Source: Candidatus Symbiobacter mobilis CR
GTDB lineage: Bacteria > Pseudomonadota > Gammaproteobacteria > Burkholderiales > Burkholderiaceae_C
Direction of reading: 5' to 3'
DNA length: 64,000 bases
NCBI RefSeq assembly: GCF_000477435.1
Contig: NC_022576.1
Location: 62,001-126,000 of the forward strand
In this document: one piece after another, positions 20,098-27,528 of the stretch
Layout: every line of letters begins with the position of its first letter
How positions within the stretch are numbered: position 1 is the first letter of the stretch
Translations under genes and position numbers: made by a program
Notes under the pieces: generated by a model
The model's database searches: none
The model's input: only the letters and a program-made list of their open reading frames with translations
What the model was told of the DNA's origin: nothing

Positions 20098-21009
20098 TCA
20101 GTAAAACGGTTGGTCGTTGGGTCGATCAAAAAGGTCCACCATGGCTGCGCTCATCGGAAAGGCATAGTTCACGCTTTTTGGGGGTATGGGTGACATCAGC
20201 CATTTTTGGTAGATGGCTTTGGCTTCACCGGATTTCATGATCCGCGTAATTTCCTGATCGACCACTTTTTTGAAGGCATTGTCACCACGCTGCATGAAAC
20301 AGGCATAGGCTTCAAACGATGGCGGTGTACCGGTTACCACCCAGTCATCCGGTTTCCACGTTTGATGTACAGCGTTGAAGAGCAATACATCGTCCATCAT
20401 GTAGGCGTCGGCATGGCCAGCCTGTAAAACAAGAAAGGGGGAGCTGTTGCGGTCAAATGTGGAAACGATGTTGATTCGCATGTTGCGCTCATCGTTCATC
20501 TTGCGCAACATCTTTTCGGAGGTTGAAGCAGCAAAAGTCACCACGGTTCTTCCGGTCAGATCAGAATAATCCTTGATGCCGGAATCTTTGCGCGTCATCA
20601 ATTTGGCGCCCGCCACAAAAATGGTGTTGGAAAAGGTTACCAGATTTTCACGCTCTCTGGTGTGGGTTGTAGCCCCGCAGATGATGTCGATGATTTTGTT
20701 TTGTACCATCGGGAAACGGTTTTGCGTGGTGAAAGCCATGGGCTTGACGTTCAGTGCGGGAAGTTTGAGTTCACGCTTGATGGCATCGGCAATTTTCAAG
20801 GCAAAATCATACGAATAGCCCAAAGGTTTGCCCTCATCCACACTGTAGGTAAAGGGTGACGTTGATTCGTGGTAACCCACAACGATAGTTCGGGTTTGAG
20901 CGATTTTGCCTAAAGTCCCTGTGAACTCTTGCGCATGAGCACAGACGGCCCCGGCAAGCAACAAGGGTGCCCACAGAAGACGGCAGACAGGGTAAGGGGT
21001 TACGTCCAT
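20098..21009 (-). CDS. Periplasmic amino-acid-binding protein (GltI-like, SBP family 3)
   Basis: The 303 residues have a signal peptide ending near residue 27 (VCAHAQEF) and the SBP_bac_3 fold: RTIVVGYHESTSPFTYSVDE, GYSYDFALKIADAIKRELKL, NRFPMVQNKIIDIICGATTH, then GRTVVTFAASTSEKML. This is closest to glutamate/aspartate-binding proteins. No permease or ATPase genes adjoin; instead a dCache diguanylate cyclase follows, so it may feed a sensor and not a transporter (inference). The start MDVTPYPVCRLL is preferred to one 13 codons upstream. Confidence 0.88.
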   Translation of the reverse strand: MDVTPYPVCRLLWAPLLLAGAVCAHAQEFTGTLGKIAQTRTIVVGYHESTSPFTYSVDEGKPLGYSYDFALKIADAIKRELKLPALNVKPMAFTTQNRFPMVQNKIIDIICGATTHTRERENLVTFSNTIFVAGAKLMTRKDSGIKDYSDLTGRTVVTFAASTSEKMLRKMNDERNMRINIVSTFDRNSSPFLVLQAGHADAYMMDDVLLFNAVHQTWKPDDWVVTGTPPSFEAYACFMQRGDNAFKKVVDQEITRIMKSGEAKAIYQKWLMSPIPPKSVNYAFPMSAAMVDLFDRPNDQPFY

Positions 21010-21236
21010 GATGTTCCTTTTTTGATGGTTATTGCCTTTGTCGATCACGCCGACAGTGCCGCTTTCGGAAGTAACCGTTTAGCCACACCACCCTCAACTC
21101 CCCAAGAGGGCACCATCTTGCCCAAGCAAGTGCTCTGGGATAGCCGGTACAGCCGGTGCAGGCGGACCTTGCCTTGCAGCATGTATCGCATCGGCCAGCA
21201 ACGTTATCACATCAGCTCCTCGTAGCCTGCATGTGT

Positions 21237-21450
21237 CGATCACACTGGCCAGCCGTGCGACAGCAAATCAGAGAAGGGCGATACCAGCCGCAGGCCGTGC
21301 GCAGGGTAGACAGCGCGGGTGATGCAATCGATCACGCGGTATCTGGAAACCATTCTCCAACTCCAGGTCAATCTTGCCCAAAGCAAGATGGCACCGATGA
21401 GTGAATGCGCCTTTTTGGGCTTCACGATCAAGGGCAAGAAGATACGCTGT
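21237..21450 (+). pseudogene. Group II intron reverse transcriptase remnant (copy 4)
   Basis: Two pieces remain. HWPAVRQQIREGRYQPQAVR (from about 21241) is the start of an RT domain, and LETILQLQVNLAQSKMAPMS followed by ECAFLGFTIKGKKIR is the junction to the maturase domain. They lie in different frames with the catalytic core gone. The protein is nearly the same as in copies 1 and 2, but here on the + strand, opposite to the minus-strand cassette at 21.5-22.5 kb. Confidence 0.72.
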
Positions 21451-21509
21451 TTGGAATTGAGGTCACGATATAGGCGTTATCGATATGAAAAGCATTTATT
21501 TCAAAATAT

Positions 21510-21659
21510 TTAGGGCCAGTCATTGAAACGCATTTTATTAAATCCTGTAACGGTAATTTGGAAATCATCACTGTTATAGTATCGAAATGTGTTGATATAA
21601 TGATTTATGTAAAAAATGAGGAATGAGTTATAATTTGATATTATGTTTGACTCCGTCAT
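21510..21659 (-). CDS. Small AT-rich ORF, possible cassette gene
   Basis: A 49-codon frame (MTESNIISNYNSFLIFY..., ending MRFNDWP) in an otherwise empty AT-rich stretch. It lies just beyond the attC of the PIN cassette and in cassette orientation. There is no good ribosome site and AT-rich sequence can hold such frames by chance. No function suggested. Confidence 0.22.
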   Translation of the reverse strand: MTESNIISNYNSFLIFYINHYINTFRYYNSDDFQITVTGFNKMRFNDWP

Positions 21660-21756
21660 TTTTTAATTCTATTATATAATAATATTTCTTAAAAATTCAA
21701 CAGGCACTTGTTGTTCATAGGTTTTCTTTCACAACCTGCTCGACATAAACCAGTGG

Positions 21757-21814
21757 CCCTAACGTCGAAATTTAGCGGTGAGCAAAGCGAATCCGCTGCA
21801 ATGCTATATTAGAC
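21757..21814 (-). repeat. attC-like site behind the PIN cassette
   Basis: Read on the minus strand, GTCTAAT (21814-21808) and GTTAGGG (21763-21757) form the outer boxes, each one base off consensus, with an inner AGCGG/CCGCT stem. The stop codon of the small partner gene is inside, as usual for cassettes. Confidence 0.5.
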
Positions 21815-21978
21815 ACTGGTGGTGAACTGGCAGGGGCAGAAATTATTTTCCATCCCTCGGCCTCGTGCTGTTTCTGACGGGACTGAAGATCGGAGAAAAT
21901 TCGATCTAAATCAAAATCAAAACTGGCAGCGTGTTGCTCACGAATCAATCGTACTTCGCGAATAATACTATTACTCAT
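21772..21978 (-). CDS. Small partner protein of the PIN-domain gene (possible antitoxin)
   Basis: A 68-residue protein with a helical, charged N-terminal part (MSNSIIREVRLIREQHAASF) and a polar tail. Its ATG overlaps the end of the PIN gene (ATGAGTAA), so the two are translationally coupled. The position suggests a toxin-antitoxin partner; the sequence itself matches no antitoxin DNA-binding fold that I can name. Its C-terminus is encoded by the attC-like site. Confidence 0.68.
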   Translation of the reverse strand: MSNSIIREVRLIREQHAASFDFDLDRIFSDLQSRQKQHEAEGWKIISAPASSPPVSNIALQRIRFAHR

Positions 21979-22453
21979 TTTCTTCTCCTAAGAGTTCGTC
22001 AGGTGTACAAATAAAAGGCAGAAACAATCCCTTCCGCTGAAAATGTTCAGCGATTCGTGCCTGAATTTCGGGGTTGGCAATATGCCGACAATTCCAGGTC
22101 AGTAGATAATCCACGAAATGAACAGTGGCAATTGAAATATGCATGGCATCCTCACTCGCCTTTGTTGGGACGATTCCAGCAATAACCAGTTCCTTCGCCA
22201 GTTCAACACTGCGAGTTGTTATATCGAGCAGCGGTATCGTCAAGAGCGCTTCAATGCGTTTGGTTGCTGCAAAGGAATCTCCCGCACTGCATTCAGTGAC
22301 AACAAGTTCCGATGCGACCAGATCGAATTCACTACGCCGATCCCAAAATAAATAGGTACTTTGCTGATGCCCCGCTTCGATAACATTCTTGCTGGGCCGA
22401 GCCGTCAGGTAACTGATGACGGACGTTTCGATGTACACCTTACGTTTCATCAT
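21971..22453 (-). CDS. PIN-domain protein, VapC-type toxin candidate
   Basis: The 160 residues begin MMKRKVYIETSVISYLTARP, the first acidic strand of a PIN nuclease (E in place of the usual D), with further acidic positions at VVTECSAGD and KASEDAMHISIATVH and a final LLTWNCRHIANPE block. PIN proteins are Mg-dependent ribonucleases, often toxins cutting tRNA or mRNA. It is the first gene next to the attI-like site, 8 bases from the core box, so it is the first cassette of this integron remnant. Confidence 0.78.
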   Translation of the reverse strand: MMKRKVYIETSVISYLTARPSKNVIEAGHQQSTYLFWDRRSEFDLVASELVVTECSAGDSFAATKRIEALLTIPLLDITTRSVELAKELVIAGIVPTKASEDAMHISIATVHFVDYLLTWNCRHIANPEIQARIAEHFQRKGLFLPFICTPDELLGEENE

Positions 22454-22460
22454 TTCTCAT

Positions 22461-22536
22461 GCCTAACATCAATTCAACTGCACAGCGGTGCAGTCTAGCT
22501 TAAAAAATGCCGTGTAATATGCATTTTTCTGAAGTC
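22461..22536 (-). other. attI-like site between truncated integrase gene and first cassette
   Basis: On the minus strand GTTAGGC (22467-22461) is a perfect core box directly in front of the PIN gene start. No R'' box or long palindrome lies upstream of it, as expected for attI and unlike attC. The integrase gene starts 70 bases away on the opposite strand, which is the canonical integron layout. Confidence 0.6.
22478..22493. promoter_or_regulatory. LexA-box-like palindrome upstream of intI
   Basis: CTGCACAGCGGTGCAG fits the CTG-N10-CAG frame of proteobacterial LexA boxes, though the centre is not AT-rich. It lies 44 bases before the integrase start, where SOS control of integron integrases acts in known systems. 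It could also be a structural part of attI. Confidence 0.32.
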
Positions 22537-22728
22537 ATGAATGCGCTCACTTCCCAACCGCCTCGCCTCCTTGACCAAAGTCGGGAGGCGGTTCGTTTGC
22601 GGCATTACAGTTTACGTACCGGGCAAGCATACATCCATTGGACAAAACGCTTCATTCTTTTGCATGGAAAGCGCCATCCTCGTGAACTGGGACCCAAAGA
22701 TGTGGAGACATTATTGACCTTCTTGTGG
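22537..22728 (+). pseudogene. intI: Integron integrase IntI, N-terminal fragment
   Basis: From ATG 22537 the product reads LLDQSREAVRLRHYSLRTGQ, AYIHWTKRFILLHGKRHPRE, LGPKDVETLLTFL. This is the N-terminal SAM-like core-binding domain of integron tyrosine recombinases. Homology ends near 22728, and by 22779 the sequence is the end of livF. The catalytic R-H-R-Y domain is missing, so the gene is dead. An upstream ATG (22507) is in frame but not supported by the family. Confidence 0.82.
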
Positions 22729-22778
22729 GGACACCAGAACAGCCATAAGCGATCCACGGCCTACGCTGCCTACGCCAC

Positions 22779-23492
22779 TCACCCCCCCAAATACGCCCGC
22801 TGCACTGCGGGATCGTGCAGCAATTCCTGGGCTGTGCCTGTCAGGGGCAATTTGCCGCATTCCATGACATAGCCCCGGTCGGCGATCGACAGGGCGCGGC
22901 GGGCGTTTTGTTCGACGAGCAGGATCGTTGCGGGCTTGGCGTGCAGCTCGCGCAACACCTCGAACATCGTGTCGGCCATGCGGGGAGACAGCCCCATCGA
23001 AGGCTCATCCAGCAGCAGCACTTGCGGGCGCGCCATCAGGGCGCGGCCTACGGCGAGCATCTGGCGCTCGCCGCCACTGAGCGTACCGGCCAGTTGGCGT
23101 GCGCGTTCCCGCAGAAGAGGGAAGGTGTGGAAGACTTGGTCGATGTCGCCTTCGACGCCGTCGTCATTGCGGGTATAGGCGCCGAGGTAGAGGTTTTCGA
23201 GCACGGTCATGCGGGTGAAAACGCCGCGCCCTTCAGGCACCAGCGCCAGCCCTTCGCGAATCAGCTCCCAGGGGGCAAAGTCGCGCAGGCTGCGCCCCCG
23301 GTATAGCAATTCCCCCGCGCTGATGGGCAATTGCCCTGTGAGTGCGCGCATGACCGTGCTTTTGCCCGCGCCGTTCGCGCCGATCAGGCAGACCAGTTCC
23401 CCGGCCTGCACGGTGAAATCGATGCCATGGACGACGGGCGTGGCGCCATAGCCAATATGCAGGCTGCGGGCTTCGAGCATGGGGATGTCCAT
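22779..23492 (-). CDS. livF: Branched-chain amino-acid ABC transporter ATPase LivF
   Basis: Cytoplasmic ATPase, 237 residues. Walker A GANGAGKST, signature LSGGERQML, Walker B VLLLDEPSMGLSP, and H-loop region ATILLVEQNARRAL are all present. Length is normal. It is the last gene of livHMGF, three bases after livG. The truncated integrase gene comes up against its stop codon. Confidence 0.95.
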   Translation of the reverse strand: MDIPMLEARSLHIGYGATPVVHGIDFTVQAGELVCLIGANGAGKSTVMRALTGQLPISAGELLYRGRSLRDFAPWELIREGLALVPEGRGVFTRMTVLENLYLGAYTRNDDGVEGDIDQVFHTFPLLRERARQLAGTLSGGERQMLAVGRALMARPQVLLLDEPSMGLSPRMADTMFEVLRELHAKPATILLVEQNARRALSIADRGYVMECGKLPLTGTAQELLHDPAVQRAYLGG

Positions 23493-23495
23493 CGC

Positions 23496-24347
23496 TCAGG
23501 CATCCTCCATCGCCGTGGTATCGCTATCGCAGTCCGCCTGCCCGGCAGTGCCCAGAAATGCAGCAATGACGCGCTCGTCGTTGCGCACGTCGGTCGGGGT
23601 GCCGCGTGCGATGCATTCGCCACAGTCCAGCACGGTGATGGCATCGCATAGCCCCATCACCAGGGCGATGTCGTGTTCGATCAGCAGCACGCTGTGGCCG
23701 TCTTGCCGAATCCGGGCGATCAGTTCGCGCAGGGCGCGTTTTTCGGATTCGTTCATTCCCGCAGCGGGTTCGTCGAGCGCGATCAGTGTGGGGCGGGTGG
23801 CCAGCGCGCGGGCGATTTCGAGCCTGCGTTGGTCGCCATAGCTCAGGGTGCGTGCCATGCGGTGCGCTTGGGCTGCCAGGCCCACGTACTCCAGCCATGC
23901 GAGCGCGGAGCGGGCAATATTGGCTTCTTCGCGCTGGAACGCTCGGGTGCGTAACAGGGCCGCGATGGCGCCACAGTGGGTGTGTGCGTGGCAGCCGACC
24001 ATCACGTTTTCCAGCACAGTCATTTCTGCGAACAGGCGGATGTTCTGGAACGTCCGGGCAATGCCCACGCGGGCAACGGCATGGGCCGCCGTGGGGTGGT
24101 AGGGCTGGCCCAGGATGCGGAAAGCCCCGGCGTCAGGAGGATCGACCCCCGTGAGCACATTGAAGAACGTCGTTTTGCCCGCGCCATTGGGGCCGATCAG
24201 CCCATGCACCTGCCCCGGCAGCACCCGCAGATCTACCCCCCGCAGCGCATGCAGACCGCCAAAATGCTTGCAGACGCCCTGGGCATCCAATACTGGCGTG
24301 ATGGCTGGCACGGCTTCTGGCGCGGTGGGCGGCGCCGAGCAATTCAT
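23496..24347 (-). CDS. livG: Branched-chain amino-acid ABC transporter ATPase LivG
   Basis: Second ATPase of the importer, 283 residues: Walker A GPNGAGKTT, the Liv-type ARTFQNIRLFAEMTVLEN loop, signature LSYGDQRRLEIARAL, Walker B LIALDEPAAGMN, and LLIEHDIALVMGLCD. The start MNCSAPP overlaps the livM stop (ATGA). A longer frame upstream is antisense-like and not supported. Confidence 0.95.
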   Translation of the reverse strand: MNCSAPPTAPEAVPAITPVLDAQGVCKHFGGLHALRGVDLRVLPGQVHGLIGPNGAGKTTFFNVLTGVDPPDAGAFRILGQPYHPTAAHAVARVGIARTFQNIRLFAEMTVLENVMVGCHAHTHCGAIAALLRTRAFQREEANIARSALAWLEYVGLAAQAHRMARTLSYGDQRRLEIARALATRPTLIALDEPAAGMNESEKRALRELIARIRQDGHSVLLIEHDIALVMGLCDAITVLDCGECIARGTPTDVRNDERVIAAFLGTAGQADCDSDTTAMEDA

Positions 24348-25429
24348 CGTTCCTCCAGCGCGATGGCGCGCGAGGATGGCGTGGGCCATAGGCCGTGTGG
24401 ACGTAGCAGCATGACGAGCACCATGGCCAGCGAAACGAGGAGTTGCCGCAGGATCGAGGCATCGAGGTGCCCGTTCGTCATTTGTTGCAAAGGGCCTGCA
24501 AGGTGGCGCAGTGCTTCCGGCAATGCCGATAGCACCACCGCGCCGAGCACGACCCCCGGCAAATGCCCGATGCCGCCGAAAACGACCATCGCCACGATCA
24601 TGACGGATTCCATCAACGTGAACGATTCGGGCGAGACGAAGCCTTGCAATGCCGCAAACAGCGCGCCGGAAACGCCACCCAGGCTGGCGCCCACGGCAAA
24701 GGCTAGCAGTTTGAGCGCACGGGTGTCGATGCCGACGGATTGCGCGGCAAGCTCGTCTTCCCGAATCGCGACCCAGGCGCGGCCAATACGAGAAGCCAGC
24801 AGCCTGCGTGACAGCACTAGGCACAACAGCACGACGATCCCAAGCAAATAAAAGTATTGCGTGAGCGGCGGAACCGTCAGCCCCAGGATGTGCAAAGGCT
24901 GGCCCAAGTCATGCCCCAGGATCGAGAGGTTGTCGATGTTGGCGATGCCGCGTGGCCCGTTGGTGAGGTTGACGGGGTGATCAAGGTTGTTGAGGAAGAT
25001 GCGAACGATTTCCCCGAAACCGAGGGTCACGATGGCGAGGTAATCGCCACGCAAGCGCAGCGTGGGCGCGCCGAGCAAAACGCCCATCCCCCCCGCCAAG
25101 ACAAAGCTCAACGGCAGGACGACCCACCACGGGGTGTGGAGCCCATCGGGAAACAGCGTGGCCAGGCCGACGAGGCTTTGGGGGAGATGCGGGCTGGCAA
25201 GCAGCGCCTGGGTGTATGCGCCGATGGCAAAAAATGCGATGTACCCCAGATCAAGCAGCCCGGCAAAGCCCGCGACGATGTTCAGCCCCACGGCCAGCAT
25301 CGTGTACAGCAGCGCCATATTGGCGACGCGAATCCACGCATTGCCCAGCTCGTGCAATACCCAAGGCAACGCCAGCAGGCCCAGCAGCCAGATCCAGCGG
25401 GAATTCCATCGAGGGAAGCAGGCAGGCAT
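24344..25429 (-). CDS. livM: Branched-chain amino-acid ABC transporter permease LivM
   Basis: Inner-membrane permease of 361 residues with about nine hydrophobic segments. Family motifs: LLYTMLAVGLNIVAGFAGLL, DLGYIAFFAIGAYTQALL, TLRLRGDYLAIVTLGFGEIV, and ESVMIVAMVVFGGIGHLPGV near the end. It lies 21 bases behind livH and overlaps livG. Confidence 0.94.
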   Translation of the reverse strand: MPACFPRWNSRWIWLLGLLALPWVLHELGNAWIRVANMALLYTMLAVGLNIVAGFAGLLDLGYIAFFAIGAYTQALLASPHLPQSLVGLATLFPDGLHTPWWVVLPLSFVLAGGMGVLLGAPTLRLRGDYLAIVTLGFGEIVRIFLNNLDHPVNLTNGPRGIANIDNLSILGHDLGQPLHILGLTVPPLTQYFYLLGIVVLLCLVLSRRLLASRIGRAWVAIREDELAAQSVGIDTRALKLLAFAVGASLGGVSGALFAALQGFVSPESFTLMESVMIVAMVVFGGIGHLPGVVLGAVVLSALPEALRHLAGPLQQMTNGHLDASILRQLLVSLAMVLVMLLRPHGLWPTPSSRAIALEER

Positions 25430-25450
25430 GGCCGGCAGTGTGCGGGCAGG

Positions 25451-26392
25451 TCACGCCCGTTCGGCGACACGTTCGCCGAGCAGCCCTTGCGGGCGCAGCG
25501 TCAGCACCGTGATGAGCACCAAAAACGCAAGCACGTCGGCATAGTGGCTGCCCATCCATCCGCCCGTCCACGTTCCCAGGTACCCCGCACCCATCGATTC
25601 GAGTAGGCCAAGCACCAAGCCCCCCACTACCGCCCCGGGGAGGTTGCCGATGCCCCCCAGCACCGCAGCAGTAAAGGCTTTCAGCCCCGGCAACAATCCC
25701 ATTGAATGGTGCGCAACGCCGTAGTTGGAAGCCCAAAGTACCCCGGCGATGGCAGCAAGCACCGCGCCCAGCGCAAAGGTCAGCGCGATGACGCGGTCGG
25801 TGGGGATGCCCATCAGCATGGCAACGCGGGGGTTTTCCGCTGTGGCGCGCATGGCCCGGCCCAGGCGGGTTCCATGCACCAGCCAAGCCAGCGCGGCCAG
25901 CGATAGGGCGGTGACGGCAATCGTCAACAACTGCGTGGGGGAGACGACGGCATGGCCCGCGCCCAGGGAGAGGCCCAGCGGTTCGGTGGGAAGCAGCGAG
26001 GGGAAAGATTTGTATTCGGGCCGCCAGATGATCATGGCAAGGGTCTGCAACAGCATCGATACCCCCACGGCGGTGACGAGCGGAGCGAGGCGGGGACTGT
26101 TGCGCAGGGGGCGGTAAGCCAGGCGTTCGATGCCGATATTCAGCGCAGCGCAGCCCAGGCACGCAACGGATGTGGCGCAGCACAGCACCAGCCAACCGGG
26201 GGCGTCGGGCCATGTTGCGGTGAACCAGGCAATGCAAGTCCAACCCACCAGGGCGGCGACCATCATCAAATCACCATGGGCGAAATTGATCAGCCCGATG
26301 ATGCCGTAGACCATCGTGTACCCCAGCGCGACAAGCGCATACATGCTACCCAGCACGAAGCCGTTGACGATTTGCTGAACGAAAGTGTCCAA
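25451..26392 (-). CDS. livH: Branched-chain amino-acid ABC transporter permease LivH
   Basis: First gene of the operon, 313 residues. It shows the LivH pattern QIVNGFVLGSMYALVALGYT, GLINFAHGDLMMVAALVGW, and KAFTAAVLGGIGNLPGAVVG with about eight membrane segments. No periplasmic binding protein gene (LivK/LivJ) lies upstream or downstream in the window, so that subunit must be encoded elsewhere. Confidence 0.94.
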   Translation of the reverse strand: MDTFVQQIVNGFVLGSMYALVALGYTMVYGIIGLINFAHGDLMMVAALVGWTCIAWFTATWPDAPGWLVLCCATSVACLGCAALNIGIERLAYRPLRNSPRLAPLVTAVGVSMLLQTLAMIIWRPEYKSFPSLLPTEPLGLSLGAGHAVVSPTQLLTIAVTALSLAALAWLVHGTRLGRAMRATAENPRVAMLMGIPTDRVIALTFALGAVLAAIAGVLWASNYGVAHHSMGLLPGLKAFTAAVLGGIGNLPGAVVGGLVLGLLESMGAGYLGTWTGGWMGSHYADVLAFLVLITVLTLRPQGLLGERVAERA

Positions 26393-26500
26393 ACGAAAGG
26401 GGGAGAATGATCAGGAAAAAGGGGGAAAGGGAGCAAGGGGGAGAAAGACCGGGAACCAGGCCCGAATTCACCCACCCCGTACCCACATAGGAACCGTACC

Positions 26501-26532
26501 ATCGCGACTTCTGTCGCTCTTACAACGAGAGC
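26501..26532. repeat. REP-like palindromic unit
   Basis: ATCGCGACTTCTGTCGCTCT followed by TACAACGAGAGC. Its reverse complement begins with the GTAAGAGCGACAGAAGTCGC pattern of REP elements (GTAGGAGCGnC...GTCGCGA). The stem GCTCT/AGAGC is retained. A second copy with compensating changes lies at 39021. Confidence 0.55.
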
Positions 26533-26784
26533 GGGAGTGTTAGGCTGAGGTCAGCGTGACGGAAGTTGCGAAGGATTTTCGACGGCGCTACAGCGGTGTG
26601 CATACCATTGCTCAGGGAGACAGTGACGGGGGGAGGGCGAAACATGTAGCAACCAAGAGGAAATCTGCTACGCAATGGCTACACACAATGCAGAGAAAAG
26701 CCAAAAATTGTAAGTGGCAGAATTTCCGACTCTCTGAGCGTCTGAGCGCGGCAAATCCAGGCAGGGGCAATCGCACCGCTATCG

Positions 26785-26808
26785 CCTCGTATATCACCTC
26801 GTATATCA
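26785..26808. promoter_or_regulatory. Exact tandem 12-mer upstream of the NifX-like gene
   Basis: CCTCGTATATCA occurs twice without a spacer, ending 47 bases before the start codon, with a degenerate third unit after it. One-turn spacing of repeats near a start suggests a regulator binding site, but this is only inference. Confidence 0.35.
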
Positions 26809-26855
26809 CCCCGGATATTGCGCTATTTCTTTTTGTACACCACCACCATCGCACC

Positions 26856-27398
26856 ATGAAAATTGCCATTACCAGCCAAAACCGCAAAACGATCACCCCC
26901 CACGCCGGCAAATGCCGCAAATACTGGGTCTACGACATTTCGGAGACCAAAACGGTGGCGGGCAAGGAATTGATCGAACTATCGATGTCCGAAAGCCTGC
27001 ACGCCATGGCGCACCAAACTGCCGCTGCGGTGCCGAGCATGTGGGACGGCGTGCAAGTCCTGATTGCAGGCAGCATGGGCCCCGGGCTGCAACAGCGCCT
27101 GCGCTGCCAAGGCATCGACGCCATCGTGACCTCCGAAACCGACCCCGACCGCGCCGTGGCAGCGTGGCTGGATGGCAGCTTGCCGGTGCTGGATGCGCGG
27201 GAGGAGCATGACCCTGACCACGGTCCTGATCACGATCACGGCCACGGCCACGGTTGCGGATGTGGCAACCAAGGGTGTCATACCCATGACCATGAACACC
27301 ACGACCATCATGACCACGGAGGCGGCGCCTGTTCTTGTGGCGGGCAGCATGGTGGGGGGTGTGGGGGAAGAGGCGAGGGGAAAGGAAAGAATTGCTAA
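26856..27398 (+). CDS. NifX/NifB-type (dinitrogenase cofactor) domain protein with His/Cys-rich tail
   Basis: The 180 residues hold a Nitro_FeMo-Co domain (about 1-112: KIAITSQNRKTITPHAGKCR, SMWDGVQVLIAGSMGPGLQQ, RLRCQGIDAIVTSETDPDRA) as in NifX, NifY and the NifB C-terminus, which bind Fe-S or FeMo cofactor precursors. Residues 115-180 form a tail with 15 His and 7 Cys and many Gly/Asp. Such tails bind metals. No nif genes are in the window, so a role in metal or Fe-S handling or storage is more likely than nitrogen fixation. The start MKIAITSQ is set by homology. Confidence 0.85.
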   Translation: MKIAITSQNRKTITPHAGKCRKYWVYDISETKTVAGKELIELSMSESLHAMAHQTAAAVPSMWDGVQVLIAGSMGPGLQQRLRCQGIDAIVTSETDPDRAVAAWLDGSLPVLDAREEHDPDHGPDHDHGHGHGCGCGNQGCHTHDHEHHDHHDHGGGACSCGGQHGGGCGGRGEGKGKNC

Positions 27399-27528
27399 GG
27401 TGCAGGGCAGCAACGATCCAGAAGTGCCCAAAAAGGCGAAAGATGTGTTGGGCTGATGAACTCCGGTAGCGACATGCAGATTGTGCCAATGTCTTGTATT
27501 GATCAATAGATTTTTTTATACAAATATT

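Larger units (their letters stand above)
26393..26855. other. 463-bp intergenic region with a REP-like unit and a tandem 12-mer
   Basis: Divergent region between livH and the NifX-like gene. It contains a REP-like hairpin (26501-26532) and the exact tandem repeat CCTCGTATATCA twice (26785-26808), followed by the weaker third unit CCCCGGATATTG. A start-less frame runs into the NifX-like gene from 26556 but lacks family homology before 26856. Confidence 0.55.

Noticed and set aside
21140-21240. Possible intron 5' part before the RT fragment
   Set aside because: No GTGCGCC start or conserved ribozyme strings found; left unassigned.
26539-26545. GTTAGGC core box upstream of the NifX-like gene
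   Set aside because: A lone 7-mer with no R'' box or palindrome around it; likely chance next to the REP-like unit.
26556-26855. 100-codon N-terminal extension of the NifX-like protein
   Set aside because: It contains the REP-adjacent and tandem-repeat DNA and has no similarity to the family; the homologous start is at 26856.
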